A program made the translations under genes and the position numbers. Of a DNA stretch of 64,000 nucleotides, positions 1 through 9,251 are shown piece by piece. Source of the stretch: Micromonospora chokoriensis (GTDB lineage: Bacteria > Actinomycetota > Actinomycetes > Mycobacteriales > Micromonosporaceae). The notes below the pieces were generated by a model. The model was not told the origin of the DNA, ran no database searches, and was given only the letters and a program-made list of their open reading frames with translations. The stretch lies in assembly GCF_900091505.1 (NCBI RefSeq), contig NZ_LT607409.1, positions 3,782,001 through 3,846,000 of the forward strand, given 5' to 3'. Position 1 is the first letter of the stretch. The number at the start of each line of letters is the position of its first letter.

Positions 1-933
1 AACGCCGGCCTCGGCCACCTGCACCGCGTACCCCGCGAGCTCGGTGACGAGGTGGAGCTGGACTGGACCACGGGCTGGTCGCTGACCCGGCGCACACCAC
101 GCGAGCTGCCCGCCGCGTACTGCTGGTACGGGCATCCGGAGCTGACCGGGCTCGGGGTGTGCTCGGCCGACTCCAACGGCTGCGCCGCCGGCGGCACCCT
201 GTCCGAGGCGATCCTGCAGGGCTTCTGCGAGCTCGTGGAGCGGGACAGCGTCGCCCTGTGGTGGTACCACCGCTCGCGGATGCCCGGGGTGGACCTCGCC
301 TCGTTCGCCGACCCGTGGATGACCGCCTGCGTCGACCACCACGCCACCGTCCTGGGCCGTGAGCTGTGGGCCCTCGACCTGACCGCCGACCTCGGCGTGC
401 CCACGTTCGCCGCGGTGTCCCGGCGATCCGACGGCGGGCCGGAGGACGTCCTGGTCGGCTTCGGCGCGCACCTGGACGCCCGCGTCGCGCTGAACCGGGC
501 GCTCACCGAGGTCAACCAGTTCCTGCCCGCCGTTCCCGGGCCCACCTCCGATCGCAACAGGTACGGCGTCGACGATCCGGACACCGCACTGTGGTTCGGC
601 ACCGTACGGGTGGCCGATCACCAGTGGCTCTCCCCGGACCCCACCAGAGCGCCCCGCACCGCCGCCGACCACCCGCGGTTGACCACCGGCGACGTCGGAG
701 ACGACGTGCGGGCCTGCGTACGCCGGGCGGAGCGGGCCGGCCTGGAGGTGATCGTCGTGGACCAGTCCCGTCCGGACGTCGATCTGGCGGTGGTGAAGGT
801 CGTGGTGCCGGGTCTGCGGCACTTCTGGCGTCGGCTCGGTCCCGGTCGGCTGTGGGACGTGCCGGCCCACCTCGGCCGGGGCCCGCTGGCCGCCGACGAG
901 ACGACGGCCAACCCGCTGAACGTCTTCTTCTAG
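1..933 (+). CDS. ycaO: YcaO cyclodehydratase, 5' end outside window
   Basis: C-terminal part of a YcaO-domain protein. YcaO enzymes activate backbone amides with ATP to form azolines from Cys/Ser/Thr. The frame is open from base 1 with no credible start, so the gene begins upstream, possibly as a fusion with the E1-like leader-binding domain usual in NHLP/TOMM clusters. Visible are the glycine/cysteine-rich stretch around codons 50-65 and the ATP-site pattern EAILQGFCELVERDS. The protein ends in NPLNVFF, reminiscent of the C-terminal tail of azoline-forming YcaOs but lacking a full PxPxP. Sagging downstream, sagB starts 50 bases later on the same strand. With SagB it should convert Cys residues of a precursor to azoles; precursor A (9614) is the natural substrate. 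Confidence 0.88.
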   Translation, partial: NAGLGHLHRVPRELGDEVELDWTTGWSLTRRTPRELPAAYCWYGHPELTGLGVCSADSNGCAAGGTLSEAILQGFCELVERDSVALWWYHRSRMPGVDLASFADPWMTACVDHHATVLGRELWALDLTADLGVPTFAAVSRRSDGGPEDVLVGFGAHLDARVALNRALTEVNQFLPAVPGPTSDRNRYGVDDPDTALWFGTVRVADHQWLSPDPTRAPRTAADHPRLTTGDVGDDVRACVRRAERAGLEVIVVDQSRPDVDLAVVKVVVPGLRHFWRRLGPGRLWDVPAHLGRGPLAADETTANPLNVFF

Positions 934-947
934 CGAGGGGTGCGCAG

Positions 948-989
948 ATGACCACCGTGGTGGGACCGGCCGGTCGGCGGTCGTCGTGA
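948..989 (+). other. 13-codon minicistron coupled to sagB
   Basis: An ATG at 948 has a good ribosome site (GAGGGG at 935-940, 7-base spacer). It opens a 13-codon frame whose stop overlaps the sagB GTG (GTGA, 986-989). sagB itself has no ribosome site, so translation may be coupled through this minicistron. Alternatives are an assembly frameshift, with the true SagB N terminus starting at 948, or chance. Confidence 0.35.
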
Positions 990-2449
990 GCGGCGCCGTC
1001 GGCGGTCCGCCGATCCAGGAGGCGTACCGGCTGCGCCGCGACGCGCACCTGCGCCTCGACGAGGACGGCTCGCTGACCCTGCGGCAGACCCGCTTCCAGC
1101 TGACCCTGGAGCGACCGGGCATGGGCCGGCGGGCACTGCTGCTGCAACTCGCCACCGACTGGGTCAGCGACGTCGAGGTCGGCCGTCTGATCAGCGGCCT
1201 GGAGGGGGAGAGCCGGGTGCTGGCCGCCCAGCTGCTGCTGCGCCGGTTGCTCGCCCACTCCTGGCTGGAGCGCCGCCTCCAGGTCGACGACCGTGCGTTG
1301 CTCGACCTGGTGCCCACCGGACTGGGTCGGGGCAGCCTGCCGGAGAGCCGCCCGCACACACCCGGGGCGCGTCACCGGCTCTCCCGCTTCGCCACCCTCT
1401 CCCACGAACAGGGCCGGCTGGTGGCCGCCTCGCCGCTGAGCACCTTCGCCGTCGGCTGCGCCGACGTCGCCCTCGGCGCGGTGCTGGTCGCCGCCGTGCC
1501 CGGCGTCGGACCCGACACGGTGGCCCGCACGCTCGGTGTCCGACCGGCGGCCGCCGGCCGGGTGCTCGACGAGTTGGTCACCGCCCGGATCCTGGTCACC
1601 GATGCGGAGTTCGAGGCGGAGTGCGACGACGCGCCACTGGCCTACTGGTCACCTGAGGAGCTGCGGCTGCACCACCGCTCCCGGGCCGGCCGGCACGCGC
1701 TGCCGGTCGGGGGCACCTACCGGATGCGGGAACGCTTCGCCCCCCAACCGCTGCGCCGCCCGTACGACGGCGGTCGCGCGATCGACCTGCCGCTGCCGGA
1801 CCTGGCGACGATCGCCAAGGTGGAACCCGCCTTCAGTCAGATCGTCGCGGAACGGCGCAGCGTGCGCGAACACGACGACTCCGCGCCGCTGCCGCTGGAG
1901 CGGCTGGCGGAGTTCCTGTACCGGTCTCAGCACACCAGTGCCGCCGGCGAGGCCGGCGGGCAGGAGGTCGGTCATCGGCCCTACCCGGGCGGCGGCGGCG
2001 TCTACGAGCTGGAGATCTACCCGCTGGTCGCCCGATGCGTCGGGCTCGATCCCGGGCTCTACCACTACGACGCGGTCGGGCACCGGCTGGAACCGGTCGC
2101 CGCCTGGGGGGCGGCCGCCGACCGGTTGCTCGCGTACGCCCGGGCGGCCGGCGCCATGCCCCGGCCGCCGCAGACGGTCCTGGTGGTCACCGCCCGGGTC
2201 CAGCGGCTGATGTGGAAGTACGAAGGGATGAGCTACGCCATGATTCTCAAGGACGCGGGGGTGCTGACCCAGCAGATGTACCTCGTCGCCACCGCCATGG
2301 AGTTGGCGCCGTGCGCTCTCGGCGCCGGGGACTCCCAGGCCTTCGCCGAGTTGTCCGGGCTCGATCCGCTGGTCGAGCCGAGCGTCGCCGACTTTCTGCT
2401 CGGCTCGCGCCGTGCCGCCGGCCCACCCGCGACGGGGGGCCGGTCATGA
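986..2449 (+). CDS. sagB: SagB-type FMN-dependent dehydrogenase
   Basis: A 487-residue SagB/nitroreductase-family protein. SagB enzymes oxidise azolines made by YcaO to aromatic thiazoles and oxazoles using FMN. The C-terminal half (from about residue 285) carries the nitroreductase fold: the SVREHDDSAPL segment at the FMN site, the PYPGGGGVYELEIYPLV segment, and the AMILKDAGVLTQQMYL helix near the end. The N-terminal half is the poorly conserved actinobacterial SagB extension, with a winged-helix-like stretch around 145-205. The GTG start was chosen because no other start exists in this frame after the upstream gene. The stop overlaps the next gene (ATGA), so ycaO-sagB-hlyD-ABC-ABC form one operon. 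Confidence 0.9.
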   Translation: MSGAVGGPPIQEAYRLRRDAHLRLDEDGSLTLRQTRFQLTLERPGMGRRALLLQLATDWVSDVEVGRLISGLEGESRVLAAQLLLRRLLAHSWLERRLQVDDRALLDLVPTGLGRGSLPESRPHTPGARHRLSRFATLSHEQGRLVAASPLSTFAVGCADVALGAVLVAAVPGVGPDTVARTLGVRPAAAGRVLDELVTARILVTDAEFEAECDDAPLAYWSPEELRLHHRSRAGRHALPVGGTYRMRERFAPQPLRRPYDGGRAIDLPLPDLATIAKVEPAFSQIVAERRSVREHDDSAPLPLERLAEFLYRSQHTSAAGEAGGQEVGHRPYPGGGGVYELEIYPLVARCVGLDPGLYHYDAVGHRLEPVAAWGAAADRLLAYARAAGAMPRPPQTVLVVTARVQRLMWKYEGMSYAMILKDAGVLTQQMYLVATAMELAPCALGAGDSQAFAELSGLDPLVEPSVADFLLGSRRAAGPPATGGRS

Positions 2450-3255
2450 AGTTCCGGCGACAGGCGCTGCGTCAGCTGGAGGCCCCCGAGCAGTTGGACC
2501 GGGCGGTCCGGCTGACCACCGTGCCGCACTGGCTGGCCACCGCCGCGCTGGTCATCGTGGTGGTCGCCGCGGGCGTCTGGTCGGTACGCACCGTGGTGCC
2601 CCGCACCGTCGAGGCCGCCGGGGTGCTGATCCACTCCAACGGGATCTCCGCCCTCGACGCGATCGACAGCGGTCAGGTCACCAAGGTCTGGGCGTCCCCA
2701 CACCAGCGGGTGGCCAAGGGCACTCCCCTCTACAGCCTGCGCACCATGGACGGCAAGGTGGTGGTGGAGAACGCGCCGGGTGACGCGTACGTCGTGGCCT
2801 GGCTGGTGTCGGAGGGGGAGATCGTCACCCCGGGCACGCACCTGGCGGATCTGGAGCGGCTCGACACCGCCGGGGACGCGTTGCAGGCGGTCGTGTACGC
2901 GCCGGCCGTCGCCGCCCCGCTGCTGCAACCCGGGGTACCCGTCGAAGTGGCCGCCGCGGCGGCACCGCGCAACGTGTTCGGCACCCTGGCCGGTCAGGTG
3001 GCCACCGTCGGCGCGTTCCCGGAGACCGAGGCGTCGCTGCGTGCCTTCCTGGGCACCGGGCCGGACGTGCGGCGGTTGCTGGCGCACGGCAGCGTGATCC
3101 GGGTGACCGTCGCCCTGGAGCCCGACCCGGCCGCGCCGGGCGGTCTGCGGTGGACGAAGACGCCGCCGCCGTTCCAGCTCAACTCGGCGAGCGAGGTCAC
3201 CGCCTGGTTCACAGTGGACGAGGAGCACCCGATCGACTGGTTGCTGCGGCGATGA
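2446..3255 (+). CDS. HlyD-family adaptor, NHLM bacteriocin secretion type
   Basis: A 269-residue membrane adaptor of the HlyD family as seen in NHLM export systems. One transmembrane helix is visible at about residues 29-47, followed by an extracytoplasmic biotinyl-lipoyl-like hairpin with two half-motifs (around residues 65-90 and 105-125). This class usually links the peptide exporter to the cell exterior. It overlaps both neighbours by ATGA junctions (2446 and 3252), so it should be made in step with the two ABC proteins. It is shorter than Gram-negative HlyD (about 400+ residues), which fits a monoderm host. Confidence 0.85.
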   Translation: MKFRRQALRQLEAPEQLDRAVRLTTVPHWLATAALVIVVVAAGVWSVRTVVPRTVEAAGVLIHSNGISALDAIDSGQVTKVWASPHQRVAKGTPLYSLRTMDGKVVVENAPGDAYVVAWLVSEGEIVTPGTHLADLERLDTAGDALQAVVYAPAVAAPLLQPGVPVEVAAAAAPRNVFGTLAGQVATVGAFPETEASLRAFLGTGPDVRRLLAHGSVIRVTVALEPDPAAPGGLRWTKTPPPFQLNSASEVTAWFTVDEEHPIDWLLRR

Positions 3256-5438
3256 GCGCGCCGTCGACAGCGGTTCCGAACGCACCGGAGCTGCCCAGGA
3301 TCCGGCGTCGGCGGGTCCGCACGCCCACCCTGATCCAGATGGAGGCGGTGGAGTGCGGCGCCGCCGCGCTCGGAATCCTGCTCGCCCACCATGGCCGGCA
3401 CGTGCCGCTGGAGGAGTTGCGCCGGGTGTGCGGCGTGAGCCGGGACGGCTCGACCGCCGCCACGGTGCTCAAGGGCGCCCGCCGGTACGGGATGGTGGCC
3501 AAGGGTTTCCAGATGGACCTGGCCGGCCTGGCCACTGTGGCGTTGCCGGCGGTGCTGTTCTGGCGGTTCGAGCACTTCGTGGTGCTGGAAGGGCTCGGCC
3601 GCAACAAGGTCTTCATCAACGACCCGGCGACCGGCCCCCGGGCGGTGAGTTGGGAGGAGTTCGACGGGGCCTTCACCGGCATCGTGCTCACCATGGAACC
3701 CGGCCCGGAGTTCCGCCCGGGCGGCACCCGTTACCGGATGGTCCGAACGTTGGCGCAGCGGTGGCGCGGCCCGGGTTCGGCGATCGCGCAGATGCTGCTG
3801 CTCGGGTTGCTGATCGCCGTGGTCGGTCTGACCATCCCGGTGATGGCCCAGGTCTTCGTCGACCGGGTGCTGTTGCAGGAGGACCAGGCCGCGTTCGCCG
3901 GCCTGGTGGCGGCGGTGGCGGTGGCCACCGTGCTGACCTTCCTGGCCAGCCTGCTCCAGCAACGCCTGACCGTACGCGCGGAGACAGCGCTCGCCCTCGC
4001 CAGCGCCGCCCGGTTCTTCCGACATCTGCTGCGGCTGCCGCCGTCGTTCTTCGACCAGCGCCAGGCTGCCGACCTGGGTCAGCGCGTCCGCGGCAACGAC
4101 GTGGTCGCCGAGGTGCTCACCCGTCGCGCGGCCACCACGGTGGTGGACACCGGCCTGGTGCTGGCGTACGGGGCGTTGCTCTGCCAGTACGACGTCCTCC
4201 TCGGGTTGTGCGCGGTGGTCCTCGCCGGGTTGAACGTCAGCGTGCTGCGCTACGTCGCCTCGACCAGGTCGATCGCCGTCGCCGGTCTCCAGGCGGATCG
4301 CAGCAAGCTGGTGACCACCGTGTACACCACGGTCCAGCTGATCGAGACGGTGAAGGCGGGGGGCGAGGAGGAACGGGCGGTGGCCCGGTTCGCGGCGCGG
4401 CAGGCCACCGTCGCCTCCCGGCAGCAGCGGCTGGGGGTGCCCACCGCTGTGCTCTCCGTCCTGCCCGCGTTCCTCGCCTCGGGGACCACCGCGGTGCTGC
4501 TCGGACTGGGCAGCCGACAGGTCGTGGCGGAGTCGATGACGGTCGGCGTGCTGGTCGCCATGCAGAGCCTGGCCGTCGCGATGAACCGGCCGTTGGGCAA
4601 CCTCACCGCCCTGGGTTCCCGGTTGCAGGACATGAGCGCCGACCTCAACCGGCTGCGTGACGTGGAGCGTTACCCACTGCCGCCGGCCGAGGAGCAACCC
4701 GCCCGACCGCTGACGCCGATGGAGGGGCATCTGCGCATCGAGAACGTCACCTTCGGCTACAACCCGCTGGGCCGTCCCCTGCTGGAGGACTTCAGCCTGG
4801 ACCTGCCGCCGGGGGCCCGGGTGGCGCTCGTCGGGCGGTCGGGCAGCGGCAAGTCGACGGTGGGCCGGCTGGTCGCCGGGCTCTACCGCCCGTGGACCGG
4901 TCGGGTCACTGTGGACGGTGTCGACCGCCCGGGCACCGACGACGGTCTCTGGGCGGCCACTGTCGCCATGGTGGACCAGGACCAGCGGCTGTTCGAGGGG
5001 ACGGTCCGGGACAACGTCACCATGTGGGACCTCACCGTGGCCGACGAGGACGTCGTCACCGCGCTGACCGACGCGTGTTTCTACGACGAGGTCGCGGCCC
5101 GCCCGGGCGGTCTGTCCAGTCCGGTACGGGAGAACGCCCGCAACTTCTCCGGTGGCCAACGGCAGCGTCTGGAGATCGCCCGTGCGCTCGTCCGCAACCC
5201 GCGGGTGCTGGTGCTCGACGAGGCCACCAGCGCGCTGGACGCCGAGACCGAACGCCGGATCGACATGCATCTGCGCCGGCGGGGAGCGACCTGCCTCATC
5301 GTTGCCCACCGCCTGTCCACGGTCCGCGACTGCGACCTGATCGTCGTGCTGGACGGCGGTCGGGAGGTGGAGCGCGGCACCCACGAGCAACTGGTCGCCC
5401 GGGACGGCGCGTACGCGCGACTGGTCCGGGACCAGTGA
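3252..5438 (+). CDS. NHLM peptidase/ATP-binding ABC exporter (C39)
   Basis: A 728-residue exporter with three domains in order. A C39 leader peptidase occupies residues 25-150, with catalytic Cys35, His108 and Asp124 all present. A six-helix transmembrane domain follows at about 175-460. The ATPase domain has Walker A GRSGSGKST near 527, signature FSGGQRQR near 631 and Walker B VLVLDEATSALD near 651. The peptidase cuts after GG-type motifs in leaders while exporting the core. Precursor B (VAGG) fits the usual cut rule and precursor A (VAGL) does not. The ATG at 3252 sits in an ATGA overlap with the hlyD-like gene. Confidence 0.93.
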   Translation: MSAPSTAVPNAPELPRIRRRRVRTPTLIQMEAVECGAAALGILLAHHGRHVPLEELRRVCGVSRDGSTAATVLKGARRYGMVAKGFQMDLAGLATVALPAVLFWRFEHFVVLEGLGRNKVFINDPATGPRAVSWEEFDGAFTGIVLTMEPGPEFRPGGTRYRMVRTLAQRWRGPGSAIAQMLLLGLLIAVVGLTIPVMAQVFVDRVLLQEDQAAFAGLVAAVAVATVLTFLASLLQQRLTVRAETALALASAARFFRHLLRLPPSFFDQRQAADLGQRVRGNDVVAEVLTRRAATTVVDTGLVLAYGALLCQYDVLLGLCAVVLAGLNVSVLRYVASTRSIAVAGLQADRSKLVTTVYTTVQLIETVKAGGEEERAVARFAARQATVASRQQRLGVPTAVLSVLPAFLASGTTAVLLGLGSRQVVAESMTVGVLVAMQSLAVAMNRPLGNLTALGSRLQDMSADLNRLRDVERYPLPPAEEQPARPLTPMEGHLRIENVTFGYNPLGRPLLEDFSLDLPPGARVALVGRSGSGKSTVGRLVAGLYRPWTGRVTVDGVDRPGTDDGLWAATVAMVDQDQRLFEGTVRDNVTMWDLTVADEDVVTALTDACFYDEVAARPGGLSSPVRENARNFSGGQRQRLEIARALVRNPRVLVLDEATSALDAETERRIDMHLRRRGATCLIVAHRLSTVRDCDLIVVLDGGREVERGTHEQLVARDGAYARLVRDQ

Positions 5439-5462
5439 CCACGACGATCCGAGGAGATGCTG

Positions 5463-8400
5463 ATGAGCGGCGCGGTGGAGGAGGACCCGGGCGGCGGCCT
5501 GATCGGCTACTGCGCCGACGGCGTACGCCAGGTCTGCCGCCTGGACGGCCCGGTGGCCGGCTGGTTGGTGACCGGCGGCGAGGCCGACCTGTTCGCGGTG
5601 CGCCGGGCCGGGATGAGCCCGTCGCGCCGCCACCATGTGGCCCGGCTGCCGGCGGGTGGCCTGGTGCCGACGTCCACCGCGCTCGGCGCGTGGCAGTTGA
5701 TCCTGGTGCCGTTGCCCGGCGCGGAGTTGCGGGGGTTGCCCCAGCAGAACCTGGCCCTGCTGGAGCGGCACGCCCGTCTCGACCGGCCGGCGGACGAGGG
5801 ACCGTCACTGCGGGCGCGGACCGCCGTGACGGAGATGGTCGCGGCGGTGGACCTGGTGTTGGTCACCGTCGCCGACGCGCTCCGTCGCGGGCAGGCGCCC
5901 CGGGAGGCGTCCACACTGAGCGGGCGCGAGATCGTCTCGCTGGCGCAGGGGAGCGCGCTCACCTGCACCGGGGGCGCCTGGTGGCTGCGGAGTGCCGGCG
6001 GCCAGCTGCGACGCAACGACGGCGGTCCGGTGGAGATGTCCGGGGAGCACGAGCTGCTGCTGATCGCCGAGCGGGACTGGGTGGTGGCCGAGTCGGCGTG
6101 CGCGGTGGAGAGCCACGGTAGCGGGGACCTGCTGGTCGCCGGCCAGCTCCGCTCGGCGGTCGACCAGCACATTGCCCGGCTCCTGCGCGTGGTGGAGAGC
6201 CGGATCGAGGAGGCCGACGCCGCCCTGCTGAGTGGGGTGCGGCGTCGCCGGCAGGTCGACGCCGCCGTCCTCGCCGCGGCGGCCCGCCGCTCGATCGGGG
6301 TGATCGGCGCGGGCGCAGCGGTTCCGGTGCCGGACACCGAGGCCGGTTTCGACAGGTACGGGCGGGCCGCCTCGGTGGTCCGGGTGGTCACCGAGGGCAT
6401 GGGCAGCCCGGTCAACGAGCCGGCCGACCGCAGTGGCGCGGCGTTGGGCGACCGGGCCGCTGTGCACGCGGTGTCCCGAGCGTCCAGCCTGTTCCTGCGT
6501 GAGGTGCGACTACCGGAGCGGTGGTGGCGTCGGGACCTCGGGCCGCTGGTGGGTTGGCGGGTCGGCACCGACCCGGAGCAGGCCGTCGCGGTGCCGTTGG
6601 TGTTCCGGCGACGCCGCTACCACCAGGTCGACCCGGACACCCGCGCGCGCAGTCCGATCAGCGCGGCCGTCGCGGCGACGTTCGCCGTCGAGGCGACCCA
6701 GGTGCAGGCCCCACTGCCGCCGACCGCCCGGATGCGTCACCTGCTGCGGGCCGGGCTCGTCGGCGCGGGCCGCGACGTGCGTGGCCTGCTGTTCGCCGCC
6801 GCCTGCGTCGCGCTGCTCGGCCTGGGGGTGCCGCTGGCCACCGGCGAGGTGCTCGGTCAACTGGCCCGGCAGGGTGAGGTGGACGGCCTGGTCGGTTTCG
6901 TCGCCCTGATGCTCAGCGCCGCGGTGGTCGCCGGGCTGGTCGGTGTGGTGCAGAACCTCCGGCTGCTGCGGTTGGACGGCCGGTTGCAGTCCGGCGCGCA
7001 GCTGGCGATCTGGGACCGGCTCCTGCGCCTGCCGGCCCGGTTCTTCACCGGTCGCAGCAGCGGCGAGATCGCCAATTCGATGTTGGGAATCTCGTTCGTC
7101 GGTGAGGCGCTGAGCGCCTTGCTGCCACAGCTCGTCTCGGCGGCGGCGACCGTCGCGGTGACCCTCGGCATGCTCCTCGTGGTCGAACCCGTGCTCGGGC
7201 TGTGGGGGGCGGGGATCGTCGCCGTCACACTGCTGACCTTCGGCGGGTTCGCCGTGTTGATCGTCCTCCAGCAACGGTCCGCGCTGCCGGCGGAGCACCG
7301 GGCGGCGGCGATGACCAACCAGTTGCTCGGCGGCATTGTCAAGATCAAGGTGGCGGCTGCCGAAGCCCGGGCCCACGCCCGCTGGTCGGAGGTGGCCGCG
7401 ACCGCCCGGGCGGCGCTGCAACGGGTCCGGCAGAGCCAGGCGGGTCTGGTCGCCTTCGCGACCGTGCTGCCGATCGCCGGACAACTGGTCCTCTTCGCCG
7501 TGCTGATGGGGCCGCTGGCCGGCCGGATCGCCCCCGCCGACTTCTTCATCCTCAACGTCGGCTTCGCGATGCTGCTCGGCGCGCTGCTGGTGCTGGTGTC
7601 GGCCGGGGTCGAGGTGATCGCCGCAGTGCCCCGGCTGCGCAGCCTGAACGACATCCTGCGCGCCGACCCCGAGGCACGGCCGGACAGGGTGGACCCGGGC
7701 GAGCTGCGCGGCGAGGTCGCGCTGCACCGGGTCACCTTCGCCTACCAGCCGGACGAGCCGCCGGTGCTCGTCGACATCGACCTGCACGTCCGCCCTGGTG
7801 AGTTCGTCGCCATCGTCGGGCCGAGCGGCTGCGGGAAGTCCACCCTGCTGCGGCTGCTGCTCGGCTTCGAGCGCCAGCAGCAGGGCGCGGTGCTCTACGA
7901 CGGGCAGGACCTCTCCGAACTCGACGTGCACGCGGTCCGCCGACAGTGCGGGGTGGTCCTGCAGGACGGCCAACTCTTCGCCGGCTCGATCCGGGACAAC
8001 ATCTGCGGGGCCGGGAGTTTCCCCCTGGACCAGGTCTGGGAGGCGGCGCGCATGGCCGGCCTCGCCGACGATCTGGAGGCCCTCCCGATGGGGATGAGCA
8101 CGATGGTGCCCTTCGGTGGTGGGACGCTCTCCGTCGGGCAGCGCCAGCGGGTGCTGATCGCCCGTGCGCTGGCTCCCCGGCCCCGGATCATCTTCCTCGA
8201 CGAGGCGACCAGCGCCCTGGACAACCGCACCCAGGAGGTGGTGACCCAAAGCACCGCCACCCTGGCCGCGACCCGGGTGGTCATCGCCCACCGGCTGTCC
8301 ACGGTCCGTGCCGCGGACACCATCGTGGTCCTCGACGAGGGGCGGATCGTCCAGCGGGGCAGCTACGACGAGCTGATGGACCAACCCGAGGGGCTGTTCC

Positions 8401-8495
8401 ACCGGTTGGCGCGGCGACAGCTGTTGAGCGAGCCGGATCGGGCCGAGACCGTGGTGCGGGACCGGCAGCCGGACGGGCAGCCCGCGACGAGCTGA
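5463..8495 (+). CDS. NHLM ABC transporter, second ATPase/permease
   Basis: A 1010-residue ABC exporter half lacking the C39 peptidase. A poorly conserved N-terminal domain of about 420 residues is typical of the second NHLM transporter. The transmembrane domain is at about 430-730 and the ATPase at 750-1000, with Walker A GPSGCGKST near 786, Walker B IIFLDEATSALD near 907 and a variant signature LSVGQRQR near 889. ATG 5463 was chosen over ATG 5457 because GAGGAG (5451-5456) lies 6 bases from it and directly abuts the other. It probably heterodimerises with the C39 exporter. It converges with the MerR gene, whose stop lies 10 bases away. Confidence 0.9.
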   Translation: MSGAVEEDPGGGLIGYCADGVRQVCRLDGPVAGWLVTGGEADLFAVRRAGMSPSRRHHVARLPAGGLVPTSTALGAWQLILVPLPGAELRGLPQQNLALLERHARLDRPADEGPSLRARTAVTEMVAAVDLVLVTVADALRRGQAPREASTLSGREIVSLAQGSALTCTGGAWWLRSAGGQLRRNDGGPVEMSGEHELLLIAERDWVVAESACAVESHGSGDLLVAGQLRSAVDQHIARLLRVVESRIEEADAALLSGVRRRRQVDAAVLAAAARRSIGVIGAGAAVPVPDTEAGFDRYGRAASVVRVVTEGMGSPVNEPADRSGAALGDRAAVHAVSRASSLFLREVRLPERWWRRDLGPLVGWRVGTDPEQAVAVPLVFRRRRYHQVDPDTRARSPISAAVAATFAVEATQVQAPLPPTARMRHLLRAGLVGAGRDVRGLLFAAACVALLGLGVPLATGEVLGQLARQGEVDGLVGFVALMLSAAVVAGLVGVVQNLRLLRLDGRLQSGAQLAIWDRLLRLPARFFTGRSSGEIANSMLGISFVGEALSALLPQLVSAAATVAVTLGMLLVVEPVLGLWGAGIVAVTLLTFGGFAVLIVLQQRSALPAEHRAAAMTNQLLGGIVKIKVAAAEARAHARWSEVAATARAALQRVRQSQAGLVAFATVLPIAGQLVLFAVLMGPLAGRIAPADFFILNVGFAMLLGALLVLVSAGVEVIAAVPRLRSLNDILRADPEARPDRVDPGELRGEVALHRVTFAYQPDEPPVLVDIDLHVRPGEFVAIVGPSGCGKSTLLRLLLGFERQQQGAVLYDGQDLSELDVHAVRRQCGVVLQDGQLFAGSIRDNICGAGSFPLDQVWEAARMAGLADDLEALPMGMSTMVPFGGGTLSVGQRQRVLIARALAPRPRIIFLDEATSALDNRTQEVVTQSTATLAATRVVIAHRLSTVRAADTIVVLDEGRIVQRGSYDELMDQPEGLFHRLARRQLLSEPDRAETVVRDRQPDGQPATS

Positions 8496-8504
8496 CCGGC
8501 CGGG

Positions 8505-9251
8505 TCAGCCGTTGTCGATGACAGTGCCGTCCTCCAGGCACACGTCCGTGTCGAGGTGGTTCTCCAGCAGCTCCGCCACGTGCGTCTCGGCCTGGTTCTC
8601 CGCAGCGAGCCGGAACGCCTCGGTGAGCACGTTGACCACACCCTGGGTCAGTAACAGGGTCTCCCGGTCGAGGTCGGCCCAGGACGTCCCGGTGCCGCTG
8701 CGCACCAGCTCCGGCGCGAGGGCCAGCAGTCGAGCGGTGACGGCGGCGACCAGCTCGTCGGCGACCGGCCGGAGGCTGTCCAGCACCTCACTGAGGGTCT
8801 GCAGCGCCGGCACCGTACCCACCCGTACCCGGTGCAGGTCCAGCGCGGCGCGCAACGGTCGTGGTCGGACGGTGCGGACGCTGCCGTCGGTGGTCCGGCC
8901 GATCACACCGTGCCGGGTCAGCGCGTGGGCCAGCGCGGGACGGTCGGCGGTGAGCCGTTGCAGCATCGCGGTCAGACCGTCGGGCGCGTCGTCACTGGCC
9001 CGCACCCCGAGCATCGCCTCGATGGAGACCAGGTTGAAGCCCTGCCGTTGCAGGGCGAGGATCGCGTCCAGCCGGCGGACGTGGGAGTCGTCGTAGAAGG
9101 CGGCCCGGCCGTGCCGCACCGGCGGGGGCAGCAGCCGCCGGGCCTGGTGGGCGCGGATGTTGCGCGGCGACATCCCGACCTTGCGGGCGAGTTCCTCCAC
9201 GCTGTACCCGGCCGGGCCGCCGGGCGTCGTCGTCACCTCGTTGATGGTCAC
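8505..9251 (-). CDS. MerR-family regulator of the RiPP locus
   Basis: A 248-residue MerR-type regulator. The N-terminal winged helix (residues 16-85) has the pattern YSVEELARKVGMSPRNIRAH, then the typical MerR linker with YDDSHVRRLDAILALQRQGF. The C-terminal 150 residues are not a metal-binding domain and resemble a ligand-sensing or dimerisation region found in such cluster regulators. The start is GTG 9251, because the transcript has GGAGGCCACC immediately before it; an upstream ATG (9284) has no ribosome site. Transcribed away from the precursor genes and towards the transporter genes, it likely acts on the shared 9252-9613 region. Confidence 0.85.
   Translation of the reverse strand: MTINEVTTTPGGPAGYSVEELARKVGMSPRNIRAHQARRLLPPPVRHGRAAFYDDSHVRRLDAILALQRQGFNLVSIEAMLGVRASDDAPDGLTAMLQRLTADRPALAHALTRHGVIGRTTDGSVRTVRPRPLRAALDLHRVRVGTVPALQTLSEVLDSLRPVADELVAAVTARLLALAPELVRSGTGTSWADLDRETLLLTQGVVNVLTEAFRLAAENQAETHVAELLENHLDTDVCLEDGTVIDNG

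Noticed and set aside
2994..5771. 925-codon open frame on the minus strand
   Set aside because: It is antisense to the C39 exporter gene, rich in Gly/Arg/His/Gln with no domain pattern, and arises from third-position G+C bias. The plus-strand frame has complete catalytic motifs.
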